From Pseudomonas xantholysinigenes (lineage in GTDB: Bacteria; Pseudomonadota; Gammaproteobacteria; Pseudomonadales; Pseudomonadaceae), in assembly GCF_014268885.2 (NCBI RefSeq), contig NZ_CP077095.1:5455001-5519000 (forward strand): 64,000 nt of DNA. Direction: 5' to 3'. Below are positions 38,860 to 49,185 of the stretch, in pieces. The position numbers and the translations under genes were made by a program. The notes beneath the pieces are model-generated. The model ran no database searches. It worked only from the letters and a program-made list of their open reading frames with translations, and was not told where the DNA came from. Positions within the stretch are counted from its first letter, which is position 1, and every line of letters begins with the position of its first letter.

Positions 38860-39066
38860 ATGAAAAAAGACGAGGTGCCCTACGGCAGCGATGTCTCCGC
38901 CGGTAGCTACGCGTGTGCGGACTGCGGCCACGAGTACTCCAACCAGAGCAGAAAGTCATTGCCGCCCTGCCCCGACTTCAACGTCATACCCCACCCCAAG
39001 CGCGCATGGAAGATCCTCACCGGCGCCGGTGATGCCGAGCAGGATCCCTACCCCAACGGCCGCTGA
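38860..39066 (+). CDS. Small zinc-ribbon-like protein (68 aa)
   Basis: A 68-residue hypothetical protein. It has 'YACADCGHEYSN' (Cys19, Cys22, His24) and then 'LPPCPDF' (Cys37), where a zinc ribbon would have a second CxxC but here the fourth ligand position is Phe40. A conserved-looking tail 'HPKRAWKILTGAGDAEQDPY' follows. AGGAG lies about eight bases before the ATG. Homologues seem to occur in pseudomonads as zinc-ribbon proteins of unknown role; I cannot assign a function. A bidirectional terminator follows. Confidence 0.65.
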   Translation: MKKDEVPYGSDVSAGSYACADCGHEYSNQSRKSLPPCPDFNVIPHPKRAWKILTGAGDAEQDPYPNGR

Positions 39067-39081
39067 ATCACGGGCATGAAA

Positions 39082-39103
39082 AAGGCGACCCTCGGGTCGC
39101 CTT
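39082..39103. terminator. Bidirectional terminator between the 68-aa gene and pyrE
   Basis: AAGGCGACCC (39082-39091) and its complement (39094-39103) form a ten-base stem with a two-base loop, flanked by A-rich and T-rich ends (GAAAAAGG ... CTTCTTCG). It serves both convergent genes. Confidence 0.85.
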
Positions 39104-39122
39104 CTTCGTTGCCGTTGCTGCG

Positions 39123-39764
39123 TCAGATACCGTACTGGGCACGGTAGGCTTCGACCGCCGGCAGGTGCTGCTTGAGCTGAGGATCATCGGCCAGGAACTC
39201 CAGCACCTGGGTCAGCGAAACGATGCTGACCACCGGAATGCCGAAGTCGCGCTCGACTTCCTGAATCGCCGACAGCTCGCCGTTGCCACGCTCTTCGCGG
39301 TTCAGCGCGATCAACACGCCTGCAGCCTTGGCCTGCTGGGCATTGATGATCTGCATGACTTCGCGGATGGCGGTGCCGGCGGTGATCACGTCGTCGATGA
39401 TCAGCACATCACCGGCCAGCGGAGCGCCGACCAGGCTGCCGCCCTCGCCGTGATCCTTGGCTTCCTTGCGGTTGAAGCACCACGGCACGTCGAGCTGGTG
39501 CTGTTCGGCCAGGGCCACCGCGGTGGCTGCCGCCAGCGGAATGCCCTTGTACGCCGGGCCGAAGAGCACATCGAAGGGGATCTTGCTGTCGACGATGGCC
39601 GCCGCGTAGCAACGCCCCAGCTGGGCCAGCGCGGAACCTGTGTTGAACAGGCCGGCATTGAAGAAATACGGGCTGGTACGCCCCGATTTCAGGGTGAATT
39701 CACCGAAGCGCAGAACGCCGCGATCGATGGCAAAACGGATGAAGTCGCGCTGATACGGCTGCAT
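39123..39764 (-). CDS. pyrE: Orotate phosphoribosyltransferase PyrE
   Basis: A 213-residue pyrimidine synthesis enzyme that converts orotate and PRPP to OMP. The PRPP motif is '[16 protein letters not shown]' near residue 122. '[14 protein letters not shown]' near residue 22 binds substrate, and '[13 protein letters not shown]' is the flexible catalytic loop. It is divergent from crc with 80 bases between the starts, as in other pseudomonads, and is closed by the terminator at 39082. Confidence 0.97.
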
Positions 39765-39844
39765 GAAAGGTCCCGGACACCACGGATTTAGCTAAATGTG
39801 TTGAGCTCGGGTATCATACACGCACGAGATTTTTGGGGCCATTT

Positions 39845-40624
39845 ATGCGGATCATCAGTGTGAACGTGAATGGCATTCAGGCTGCGGCCGAGCGTGGATT
39901 GCTCAGCTGGTTGCAAGCCCAGAATGCCGACGTCATCTGCCTTCAGGATACCCGCGCCTCGGCCTTTGAACTCGACGACCCAGCTTTCCAGCTCGATGGC
40001 TATTTCCTTTACGCCTGCGACGCGGAGGTGCCCACCCAAGGTGGCGTGGCACTGTACTCGCGCATGCAGCCCAAGGCAGTCATCACCGGCCTGGGCTTCG
40101 AGACGGCCGACCGCTACGGGCGCTATCTGCAAGCGGATTTCGACAAGGTAAGTATTGCCAGCCTGTTGCTGCCTTCGGGCATGAACGGCGACGAAGACTT
40201 GAACCAGAAGTTCAAGTTGATGGACGACTTCGCCAAGTACCTGGACAAGCAGCGCCGCAAGCGCCGCGAGTACATCTACTGTGGCTCGTTCTACGTGGCG
40301 CAGCAGAAGCTCGACATCAAGAACTGGCGCGACAGCCAGCAGGCGGTCGGTTTCCTGCCACCGGAGCGCGCCTGGATGGACGCCATCACCGGCGACATGG
40401 GCTATGTCGACGCACTGCGCGAAGTCAGCCGCGAAGGCGACCAGTACAGCTGGTGGCCGGACAACGAGCAGGCAGAAATGCTCAACCTGGGTTACCGGTT
40501 CGACTACCAGATCCTCACCCCAGGCCTGCGCCGTTTCGTGCGCAACGCCCGTCTGCCACGCCAGCCGCGCTTCTCCCAGCATGCGCCGCTGATCGTCGAC
40601 TACGACTGGACGCTGACCATCTGA
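39845..40624 (+). CDS. crc: Catabolite repression control protein Crc
   Basis: A 259-residue protein with the exonuclease/endonuclease/phosphatase fold ('MRIISVNVNGIQAAAERGLL', 'DVICLQDTRAS'). Crc has no nuclease activity; with Hfq it blocks translation of mRNAs carrying AAnAAnAA motifs, repressing use of less favoured carbon sources. The degenerate catalytic position is visible in 'CLQDTR' where true nucleases have a glutamate (LQE), consistent with loss of activity. ATG 39845 is chosen because an upstream in-frame ATG (39833) would add four residues. Divergent from pyrE. Confidence 0.96.
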   Translation: MRIISVNVNGIQAAAERGLLSWLQAQNADVICLQDTRASAFELDDPAFQLDGYFLYACDAEVPTQGGVALYSRMQPKAVITGLGFETADRYGRYLQADFDKVSIASLLLPSGMNGDEDLNQKFKLMDDFAKYLDKQRRKRREYIYCGSFYVAQQKLDIKNWRDSQQAVGFLPPERAWMDAITGDMGYVDALREVSREGDQYSWWPDNEQAEMLNLGYRFDYQILTPGLRRFVRNARLPRQPRFSQHAPLIVDYDWTLTI

Positions 40625-40646
40625 AAGCCATCGGGGCTGCCTCGCA

Positions 40647-40738
40647 GCCCATTCGCGGGCAAGCCCGCTCCCACAGGTTCAACACACGCCGCAAAGGCAG
40701 TGGTCAACCTGTGGGAGCGGGCTTGCCCGCGAATGGGC
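40647..40738. repeat. REP pair (family B) after crc
   Basis: Copies at 40647-40680 and 40706-40738 form a near-perfect inverted repeat (GGGCAAGCCCGCTCC variant) between the convergent crc and DUF4870 genes. Confidence 0.9.
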
Positions 40739-40748
40739 CATGGAAAAT

Positions 40749-41117
40749 CTATCTGATCGGCCGCCAGATCAACGGATAGCGATACGCCTTGCCTTCATTG
40801 GCCCTGACCGCCGCCAGGATGATCAGGATCAGCACCGCCACCATCAGCGCGGCGAACAGCACGATCCCGACCAGCACGAACATCAGCAGGAAGCAGGCAA
40901 ACCCGGCGAGTGTCACGCTGATCTGGAAGTTCAGCGCCTCCTTGCCCTGGGCATCGATGAACGGATCCTGCTCGCGCTTGAGATGCCACAGCACCAGCGG
41001 GCCGAGCAGATGCCCAAGAGGCATCACCAGGCCCAACAGCGCGGACAGGTGGCAGAACATCGCCCATTGCCGGACATCGGCGCTGGGCGGGGTGATCGGC
41101 AAGTCCACATCGCTCAT
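40749..41117 (-). CDS. DUF4870 membrane protein
   Basis: A 122-residue protein of the DUF4870 family (Tic20-like). It has 'WAMFCHLSALLGLVMPLGHL' as first hydrophobic segment, then the conserved 'DAQGKEALNFQISV', and two further transmembrane segments (about residues 67-105). The cytoplasmic tail 'RANEGKAYRYPLIWRPIR' is typical. Function is unknown. It is 24 bases downstream of rph in the same direction, so it is probably in the same transcript. Confidence 0.85.
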   Translation of the reverse strand: MSDVDLPITPPSADVRQWAMFCHLSALLGLVMPLGHLLGPLVLWHLKREQDPFIDAQGKEALNFQISVTLAGFACFLLMFVLVGIVLFAALMVAVLILIILAAVRANEGKAYRYPLIWRPIR

Positions 41118-41141
41118 GTTGCCTACCTTCCTGGCGTATCG

Positions 41142-41864
41142 TCAGTCGGCCAGCGCGGCCTGCTGCAGCTCGAAGATCTCGCTCATGCCCTTCTGTGCCA
41201 GCGCCAGCATGGCGTTGAAGTCCTCGGGCTGGAATGGTGCGCCTTCAGCGGTGCCCTGCACTTCGATGAAACCACCGGCGCTGGTCATGACCACGTTCAG
41301 GTCGGTCTCGGCGGCGGAGTCCTCGAGGTAGTCGAGGTCGAGCACGGCCTCACCCTGGTACATGCCCACCGACACCGCGGCGATCATGTGCTTGAGCGGG
41401 TTGCCACCTTTGAGGCCGCCACGCTTCTTGATCACCGCCAGGGCGTCGCACAGGGCGACCATGGCACCGGTGATCGACGCGGTACGGGTACCGCCATCGG
41501 CCTGGATCACGTCACAGTCGACGTACAGGGTGATGTCGCCGAGCTTGCTCATGTCCAGCGCAGCGCGCAGGGAACGGCCGATCAGGCGCTGGATTTCGAG
41601 GGTACGGCCACCTTGCTTGCCACGGCTCGCCTCGCGCTGGTTACGCTCGCCGGTCGAACGCGGCAGCATGCCGTATTCGGCGGTCAGCCAGCCTTGGCCC
41701 TGGCCCTTGAGGAAGCGGGGAACACCATTTTCGACACTGACCGTGCAGATAACCTTGGTGTCACCGAACTCGACCAGTACCGATCCCTCGGCGTGCTTGG
41801 TGTAGTTGCGGGTGATGCGGATCGAGCGGAGCTGATCGGCGGCGCGACCACTTGGACGTTTCAT
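41142..41864 (-). CDS. rph: Ribonuclease PH (Rph)
   Basis: A 240-residue phosphorolytic 3'-exoribonuclease that trims tRNA ends. Family marks include '[20 protein letters not shown]', '[19 protein letters not shown]' near residue 64, and '[19 protein letters not shown]' near 116 (phosphate-binding and catalytic region). The length is complete for bacterial RNase PH. It is divergent from yicC; its minus-strand promoter has a good TATAAT-type -10. Confidence 0.96.
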   Translation of the reverse strand: MKRPSGRAADQLRSIRITRNYTKHAEGSVLVEFGDTKVICTVSVENGVPRFLKGQGQGWLTAEYGMLPRSTGERNQREASRGKQGGRTLEIQRLIGRSLRAALDMSKLGDITLYVDCDVIQADGGTRTASITGAMVALCDALAVIKKRGGLKGGNPLKHMIAAVSVGMYQGEAVLDLDYLEDSAAETDLNVVMTSAGGFIEVQGTAEGAPFQPEDFNAMLALAQKGMSEIFELQQAALAD

Positions 41865-41902
41865 CTGGAATACCTGTACCGGGACATTTCAATCTGCCGA
41901 GC

Positions 41903-41908
41903 ATTATA
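41903..41908 (-). promoter_or_regulatory. Candidate -10 box of rph
   Basis: On the minus strand TATAAT (41908-41903) lies about 39 bases before the rph start. No good -35 box is found at 16-18 bases, so the assignment rests on the -10 alone. Confidence 0.4.
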
Positions 41909-42004
41909 GAGCCCGGCGCCCGGTGAAGACATGCCTATCGTCGCGCCCAGGCTACCTGTCGCCTTTTCCCATGGGCTCGCCCATCCACCGCTAGCATGGG
42001 TGGA

Positions 42005-42034
42005 TTGGGCGCCCGGGCCGCACTGCGCTACAAT
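42005..42034 (+). promoter_or_regulatory. Candidate promoter of yicC-gmk
   Basis: TTGGGC (42005-42010) and TACAAT (42029-42034) are 18 bases apart, ending 61 bases before the yicC start. A plausible sigma-70 promoter for the yicC-gmk pair. Confidence 0.42.
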
Positions 42035-42095
42035 CCTGCGCCTTGCAGCCGGAAGGCTCTCTCCCGTTCACCTGAATTCGCGAGGTACGCCCCCC

Positions 42096-43593
<1,498 letters not shown>

Positions 43594-43617
43594 AGACCGC
43601 CGGGGCCTCTGCGAGGC

Positions 43618-43705
43618 CCTATCGCGACACTAGGCCGCTCCTACAGGTACGATGCAGAGTCTAAACTGCGCGGTACCTGTAGGAGCGGCCTTGTGCCGCG
43701 AAAGG
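43618..43705. repeat. REP pair (family A) after gmk
   Basis: Copies at 43618-43647 and 43676-43705 are inverted. The first copy has a deletion (ACACTAGGCC for ACACAAGGCC type variation), and GGTAC/GTACC adds pairing at the inner ends. It lies between the convergent gmk and permease genes. Confidence 0.85.
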
Positions 43706-43726
43706 GGCGCAAAGCGCCCCCCAGCA

Positions 43727-45268
43727 TTATTCTTGCAACTGAATGGTCGCCTGCTGACGCAGGGTAGCCCCCAGGAAGTATGCCGGCGCCCGCAGGCGCG
43801 ACAGCATCATCAGCACGATCCCCAGTGCCGAGATGATCGCCGCGATCACGAACACCAGCCCCAGTCCGCCCACGTGCGAGCCGCTGCCGAAGTCCGGCGA
43901 AGCGCTGTCGATCGCCGTGCGCACGAAGATCACCGACAGGATCACCCCACCCACCAGCGGGCACACGCCACGCATGAAGAAGTGGCGCACGCTGTCGAAC
44001 AGGCTGCGGCGGAAATACCACACGCAAGCGAACGCGGTCAGCGAGTAGTAGAAGCAGATCATCATGCCCAGGGCGGTGATGGTGTCGGCCAGCACGTTCT
44101 CGCTCAGGGTCCGCATGGTCACGTAGAACAGGCCTGCGGCGATACCGGCACAGATGGTCGCGTAGCGCGGTGTCTGCGAACGCGGACAGACCGTGGCGAA
44201 GCGCTGCGGCACGGCGCCGTAGTAACCCATGGCGAGCAGGGTGCGCGCCGGCGAGACAAAGGTCGACTGCAACGAGGCCGCGGTGCTGGCCAGTACCGCG
44301 ATCGACATCAGAATCGCCAGCGGCCCCATGACCGGGCCGGCCAGATGGGCGAACACGTTTTCCTGGATGCGCGGGTTACCCAGGCCCAGACCCTCCTCGC
44401 TGATCCCGGCAAACTGCAAGGTAGCGATGGCGGTGAGCAGGTACAGGCCAAGGATCAGCAACACCGTCCAGGTGGCGGCCTTGCCCGGCACCTCTTCGCT
44501 ACCGATCGACTCTTCGCTGACGGTCAGGCACACGTCCCAGCCCCAGAAAATGAAGATCGACAACGACAGGCCGGCGGCGAACGCCGAGAACGACTCGACA
44601 CCGAACGGGTTGAACCAGGCCAGGTCGAACGCCAGCGGTGGTGGCGCCGTGGTCTCGCCGAAGGCGGCGAAAGCAAAGCCGATCAGCACCAGCAGTTGCA
44701 AGGCCACCAGGCCGTATTGCACCGTCATGGTGGTGGCCATGCCGCGACAACAGATCCACACCGCCAGGGCGATGAACACGCAACAGGTGCTGACGTTGAC
44801 CAGCAGGTTGTCCGCCAGCGCCGCCAACTCCTGGTTGCCGGTGATTTGGGCAAGGAACAGGTAGAAGAAGTCCACCGCCACGCCGGCCAGGTTGGACAGC
44901 ACGATGGTGGTGGCGACCACCAGCCCCCAGCCGCCGATCCAGCCGATCATCGGACCGAAGGCACGGGCCGACCAGGTGAACGAGGTGCCGCTGTCGGGCT
45001 CCGCCGAGTTCAGCTCGCGGTAACCCAGGGCCACCAGCAGCATCGGCAGGAAGCCGACGATGAACACCGCCGGCAGGTGGGCGCCGACTTCGCGCACGGT
45101 CGGGCCAAGCGCGCCGGTCAGGGTGTAGACCGGCGCGATGGTGGAAATGCCCAGCACAACGCTGGCCAGCAGACCGAGGCGGCCCTTGGCCAAGCCCTTG
45201 CTGCGTTGAGTGTTGCCCGAGTCGGACGCCGCGTCGGGTGGGCGTCCGGCTTCTGTGTATTCATTCAT
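43727..45268 (-). CDS. APC-superfamily amino acid/polyamine permease (PuuP-like)
   Basis: A 513-residue secondary transporter with about 12 transmembrane helices. The first helix begins near residue 30 ('RLGLLASVVLGISTIAPVYT'), and the segments 'FTWSARAFGPMIGWIGGWGL' and 'SEESIGSEEVPGKAATWTV' match the APC family loops. It lies 112 bases downstream of the puuD-like gene in the same direction, so it may belong to the same polyamine unit and import putrescine or an amino acid. Substrate specificity is inference. Confidence 0.82.
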   Translation of the reverse strand: MNEYTEAGRPPDAASDSGNTQRSKGLAKGRLGLLASVVLGISTIAPVYTLTGALGPTVREVGAHLPAVFIVGFLPMLLVALGYRELNSAEPDSGTSFTWSARAFGPMIGWIGGWGLVVATTIVLSNLAGVAVDFFYLFLAQITGNQELAALADNLLVNVSTCCVFIALAVWICCRGMATTMTVQYGLVALQLLVLIGFAFAAFGETTAPPPLAFDLAWFNPFGVESFSAFAAGLSLSIFIFWGWDVCLTVSEESIGSEEVPGKAATWTVLLILGLYLLTAIATLQFAGISEEGLGLGNPRIQENVFAHLAGPVMGPLAILMSIAVLASTAASLQSTFVSPARTLLAMGYYGAVPQRFATVCPRSQTPRYATICAGIAAGLFYVTMRTLSENVLADTITALGMMICFYYSLTAFACVWYFRRSLFDSVRHFFMRGVCPLVGGVILSVIFVRTAIDSASPDFGSGSHVGGLGLVFVIAAIISALGIVLMMLSRLRAPAYFLGATLRQQATIQLQE

Positions 45269-45380
45269 GAGTCTGTGCCGTAACTATTGGAATTGTTCTC
45301 ACAGGCCCGCCGTAGCGGGCCCGCTTTCACTCATTGAAAGCTCGCGGTGGGGCACGGTCATCCAAGACCTTCGGCTAACG

Positions 45381-46154
45381 TCAGGGTGTTTCCCGACGCG
45401 CAACCTCCCGTGCAGCATGGGCAATGCAGGCCTCGCGGAACGCCTCGAACAGGCGCAGCGAAACCGGGTTTTCGGCGAAGCGCCATTCAGGGTGCCATTG
45501 CACGCCGACTACAAAGCCCGGCGCATCAGGCATCGACACCGCTTCAACCAGGCCATCCGGGGCCCGTGCCTCGGCGCGCAGCCCCGGGGCCAGGCGGTCG
45601 ATGCCCTGGCTGTGCAGCGAGTTGACCTCGAACTGCGCCGCCAGGCCCAGGCGCTCGAACAACCCGCCAGGTGCAATGCTGACCGGGTGACGAGGGCCGT
45701 ACTGCACCTCCAGGGGTGCGTCCTCGGGTTCGCGGTGGTCCAGGTAGCCGGGCAGTTCCTGCACCCGCTGGTGCAGGCTGCCGCCCAGGGCCACGTTCAG
45801 TTCCTGGAAGCCACGGCAGATACAGAACACCGGCACGCCGGCGGCGATCGCCGCCTGCAGCAGCGGCAGGGTCAACCGATCACGCGCCAGGTCATGGCGG
45901 GTGCCTTCCGCGCTGGGCGCGCCATTGTAATGATGCGGCTCGACATTTGAAGGCGAACCGGTAAAAAGAATGCCATCCAGGCGTGCCAGCAGCGCCTGCG
46001 GATCGCTGCCGCCATCACGCGCCGGCAAGATCAGCGGCAGCCCGGCAAGGCCCGCGGCCTCGACATACTTGTCGCCCACCGTGTGCGACGAGTTCTTCCC
46101 CACCTGCTGGCGGCAGGCGCTGACACCGATCAAGGGGACCGCAAATGCGCTCAT
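45381..46154 (-). CDS. puuD: Gamma-glutamyl-GABA hydrolase (PuuD/PauD type)
   Basis: A 257-residue class I glutamine amidotransferase-like hydrolase that releases GABA (or aminovalerate) from its gamma-glutamyl form, the last step of the glutamylated-polyamine route. The nucleophile is Cys113 ('VFCICRGFQELNVALGG'). The His-Glu pair lies in 'GVQWHPEWRF' near residue 223. ATG 46154 (MSAFAVPLIGVSAC) gives a complete family protein. It starts four bases after the puuA-like stop, so the two are co-transcribed. Confidence 0.9.
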   Translation of the reverse strand: MSAFAVPLIGVSACRQQVGKNSSHTVGDKYVEAAGLAGLPLILPARDGGSDPQALLARLDGILFTGSPSNVEPHHYNGAPSAEGTRHDLARDRLTLPLLQAAIAAGVPVFCICRGFQELNVALGGSLHQRVQELPGYLDHREPEDAPLEVQYGPRHPVSIAPGGLFERLGLAAQFEVNSLHSQGIDRLAPGLRAEARAPDGLVEAVSMPDAPGFVVGVQWHPEWRFAENPVSLRLFEAFREACIAHAAREVARRETP

Positions 46155-46158
46155 GGGC

Positions 46159-47541
46159 TTACACCGTGTGCAGATACCAGTTGTACTCGAGGTCGGAGAT
46201 CGACACTTCGAACTCGGCCAGCTCGCTCTCCTTGCAGGCCACGAAAATGTCGATGTAGTCCGGGCTGATGTATTGGTTGAGGACTTCACTGTCGTCCAGC
46301 GCGCGCAAGGCGTCGCGCAGGTTGTTCGGCAGGCTCTGTTCCAACTGTTCGTACGAGTTGCCTTCGATCGGCGCGTCTGGCTCGACCTTGTTCGTCAGCC
46401 CGTGGTGGATACCCGCGAGGATCGCCGCCAGCATCAGGTACGGGTTGGCGTCGGCACCGGCCACGCGGTGCTCGATGCGCAGGTTGTCGCTGCTGTCGGT
46501 CGGCACGCGCAAAGCCACGGTGCGGTTGTCCAGCCCCCAGCTCGGTGCGTTGGGCACGTAAAACTGGGCGCCGAAACGGCGGTAGGAGTTGATGTTCGGG
46601 CAGAGGAACGCCATCGACGCCGGCATGGTTTCCAGCACGCCACCAATGGCGTGGCGCAGGGTGTCGCTCTGCAGCGGGTCGTCGTTGGCGAAGATGTTCT
46701 TGCCGGTCTTCTTGTCCAGCAGCGAGATGTGCACGTGCAGGCCGTTACCCGCCTGGCCCGGGTAAGGCTTGGCCATGAAGGTGGAGTCCATCTCATGGTC
46801 GTAGGCGACGTTCTTGATCAGACGCTTGAGCAGGATCGCGTAGTCGCAGGCCTTCAGCGGGTCGGCGACATGGTGCAGGTTGACCTCGAACTGCGCCGGG
46901 GCGCTTTCCTTGACGATGGCGTCGGCAGGCAGGCCCTGCTCCTTGGCGGCTTCGAGCATGTCCTGCAGGCAGTCGGCATACTCGTCGAGGTCGTCGATCA
47001 GGTACACCTGGGTCGACTGCGGGCGCTTGCCCGAGATCGGCGAGCGCGGCGGCTGCGGGCGACCGTTGAGGTTGTCCTGGTCGATCAGGTAGAACTCCAG
47101 CTCGAACGCGGCGCAGATATCCAGGCCCAGGTCGTCGAACTTGCTCACCACCTGGCGCAACACTTCCCGCGGATCGGCAAAGAATGGCGCGCCATCGAGC
47201 TCATGCATGGTCATCAGCAGCTGCGCCGTGGGGCGTTTCTGCCAGGGTTCGTCACACAAGGTGCCAGGAATCGGCAAGCAGATGCGGTCGGCGTCGCCGA
47301 TGTCCAGGCCCAGCCCGGTGCTCTCGACGGTTGCGCCATTGATGTCCAGGGCGAACAACGAGGCCGGCAGATTGATGCCCTTCTCGTACACCTTATGCAG
47401 GCTGGCGCGCTCAATGCGCTTGCCGCGCACCACGCCGTTCATGTCGGAGATCAGCAGGTCGACGTACTGGGTATCCGGATGGGCATCCAGGAATTCATTC
47501 ATCTCGCGGGAAGAACTGGCGCACGGGGAGACCGACGTCAT
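46159..47541 (-). CDS. puuA: Gamma-glutamylpolyamine synthetase (PuuA/PauA type)
   Basis: A 460-residue glutamine synthetase-like ligase that joins glutamate to putrescine or other polyamines with ATP. It begins 'MTSVSPCASSSREMNEFLDAH' (first residues), then 'YVDLLISDMNGVVRGKRIER'; the catalytic core has 'AFELEFYLID', 'GQAGNGLHVHISLLDK' and 'NSYRRFGAQFYVPNAPSWG'. The absence of a tyrosine adenylylation segment typical of GlnA supports the PuuA branch. ATG 47541 has AAGGA upstream. An AAnAAnAA-type motif lies about 80 bases before the start. Confidence 0.88.
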   Translation of the reverse strand: MTSVSPCASSSREMNEFLDAHPDTQYVDLLISDMNGVVRGKRIERASLHKVYEKGINLPASLFALDINGATVESTGLGLDIGDADRICLPIPGTLCDEPWQKRPTAQLLMTMHELDGAPFFADPREVLRQVVSKFDDLGLDICAAFELEFYLIDQDNLNGRPQPPRSPISGKRPQSTQVYLIDDLDEYADCLQDMLEAAKEQGLPADAIVKESAPAQFEVNLHHVADPLKACDYAILLKRLIKNVAYDHEMDSTFMAKPYPGQAGNGLHVHISLLDKKTGKNIFANDDPLQSDTLRHAIGGVLETMPASMAFLCPNINSYRRFGAQFYVPNAPSWGLDNRTVALRVPTDSSDNLRIEHRVAGADANPYLMLAAILAGIHHGLTNKVEPDAPIEGNSYEQLEQSLPNNLRDALRALDDSEVLNQYISPDYIDIFVACKESELAEFEVSISDLEYNWYLHTV

Positions 47542-47668
47542 GGCTGTACATCCTTCGATTCGGAGCGGCGATGTGGGAACTGCGGATGACGCCTCGAAGG
47601 GCGACGATGGTGCTGCTGTTGTTCTTTTCACTGGCCCATCGTGGGGGGCTGGTTGCCGACCGGCTGCA

Positions 47669-47697
47669 TTGATTCCCGGGGGCCGTTTCACTATAAA
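47669..47697 (+). promoter_or_regulatory. Promoter of the LysR gene at 47749
   Basis: TTGATT (47669-47674) and TATAAA (47692-47697) are separated by exactly 17 bases, a good sigma-70 match ending 51 bases before the LysR ATG. The same A+T-rich patch may hold the divergent puuA promoter. Confidence 0.6.
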
Positions 47698-47748
47698 ATG
47701 GCCCCAGTGCAACAGACATTGGCATTTCGGCAAGCAGAGCGTGCATCG

Positions 47749-48624
47749 ATGCAATATCAGATCAACCATGCGGACCTCGCCCTGGTCCTGGCGCTGGAAC
47801 GTGGCCGCTCCCTGGCCAAGGCCGCCGAACTGCTCAAGGTCGACGTTTCCACGGTGTTCCGTTCGATTCGCCGACTGGAGTCGGCGCTGGGCGCGGCGCT
47901 GTTCGTCAAGAGCCGCAAGGGCTACCTGCCGACCGATACCGCCCAGGCCCTGGCCGAGCAGGCCGAGCGCGCCGAACAGGCGCTGGACGCGGCACGCATC
48001 GCCCTGACCAGCGGCGAGCAAGTGGTCAGCGGCACGGTACGCCTGACCTGTACCGAAGCCGTGCTACACAGCCTGCTGCTGCCGGCGCTGGCCGAATTCA
48101 TGCCCAACTACCCGGCGCTGTCGCTGGAAATGGGTACCTCCAACACCTTTGCCAACCTCAGCCGCCGCGATGCCGACATCGCCCTGCGCCTGACCAACAC
48201 GCCGCCGGAACACCTGGTGGGCCGTTGCCTGGGCTCGACCTCCTACGTGGTCTGCGGCCTGCCGACGCTGCGCGAGCGCCTGCAGGAGTCCGCTGCCAGC
48301 GTGCCGTGGATCGCCCCCGACGACGCCATGCAGGACCACGCCACGGTGGTCTGGCGTAACCAGCACCACCCGGGACTGATTCCGCGCTATCAGTGCAGCG
48401 GCATGTCGACCATCGCCCAACTGGTGACCACCGGCCTGGGCGTGGCGGCGCTGCCCGACTACATGGTTCACGACTTGCCCGGCGTCGAGGCGCTGAGCGG
48501 CCCGCTGCCCGGCTGTGATACCCAGCTGTGGCTGCTGACCCGACCCGATTGCCGCGCCCTGCGCTCGGTGCAGACGCTGTTCGAGGAGCTGACCCCGCGC
48601 CTGCGCGACGCAATGTTGCGTTAA
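47749..48624 (+). CDS. LysR-family regulator divergent from puuA
   Basis: A 291-residue LysR-type regulator. The winged helix is residues 1-62 ('LALVLALERGRSLAKAAELL', 'VSTVFRSIRRLESALGAALF'), and the C-terminal effector-binding domain runs from about 88. ATG 47749 (MQYQINHADL) gives the usual start. It is divergent from puuA-puuD over 207 bases, so it may control that unit, probably in addition to PauR. No orthologue with a known signal is recognised. Confidence 0.82.
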   Translation: MQYQINHADLALVLALERGRSLAKAAELLKVDVSTVFRSIRRLESALGAALFVKSRKGYLPTDTAQALAEQAERAEQALDAARIALTSGEQVVSGTVRLTCTEAVLHSLLLPALAEFMPNYPALSLEMGTSNTFANLSRRDADIALRLTNTPPEHLVGRCLGSTSYVVCGLPTLRERLQESAASVPWIAPDDAMQDHATVVWRNQHHPGLIPRYQCSGMSTIAQLVTTGLGVAALPDYMVHDLPGVEALSGPLPGCDTQLWLLTRPDCRALRSVQTLFEELTPRLRDAMLR

Positions 48625-48693
48625 CGCGTCAGGGGCGGTTGTTTTCGAGTAACAGGAACCGTTATCGTCCAGCTCTGGGTTGGTGTGAACTTC

Positions 48694-48719
48694 TTCGCGG
48701 GCAAGCCCGCTCCCACAGG
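48694..48719. repeat. Single REP (family B)
   Basis: One copy (TTCGCGGGCAAGCCCGCTCC core) lies 69 bases after the LysR stop. A fragment GCCCGCGAA follows immediately, which may be the remnant of a partner. Confidence 0.82.
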
Positions 48720-48862
48720 GCCCGCGAAAACGACTCAAACAGCACCGGTGGAAGGGCACCCGACAAAACAGCCCTTCCCTATTGGCTGGTGATTTTTTAA
48801 ACTATCGAGTCCGCCTGCCCATTCTGGGCGCACGCCTACCGCATTTGCTACTGAGGAAGACC

Positions 48863-49126
48863 ATGGCCCGCGTAACTGTTGAAGACTGCCTGGAACACGT
48901 GGATAACCGCTTCGAGCTGGTCATGCTCTCGACCAAGCGCGCTCGCCAGCTGGCGACCGGCGGCAAAGAGCCGCGCGTTGCATGGGAAAACGACAAGCCG
49001 ACCGTCGTCGCCCTGCGTGAAATCGCCGAAGGCATCGTCACCCCTGAATTCATCGCCGCCGAAGAGATCGTCACCGAAGATCCGGTGTTCGCCGCATTCG
49101 AGGACGAGAACAACGAGGCGGTCTGA
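48863..49126 (+). CDS. rpoZ: RNA polymerase omega subunit RpoZ
   Basis: An 87-residue omega subunit that helps assemble RNA polymerase. '[20 protein letters not shown]' and '[15 protein letters not shown]' near residue 22 are diagnostic, and '[15 protein letters not shown]' closes the conserved part. ATG 48863 (with GAGGA upstream) is the family start; the longer in-frame start at 48782 is a leader artefact. spoT follows 59 bases later, a conserved pair linked to ppGpp control. Confidence 0.97.
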   Translation: MARVTVEDCLEHVDNRFELVMLSTKRARQLATGGKEPRVAWENDKPTVVALREIAEGIVTPEFIAAEEIVTEDPVFAAFEDENNEAV

Positions 49127-49185
49127 TTGATGCCCAGTCGACACCGTGCGGCGCAAGGCCCTCTTCTTCAGCAAGAGGTGAACCC

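Noticed and set aside
47700..47740. Sigma-54 promoter in the puuA-LysR gap
   Set aside because: TTGGCATT on the plus strand and TTGCAC on the minus strand suggested a -24/-12 pair, but no GG-N10-GC spacing with both elements exists.
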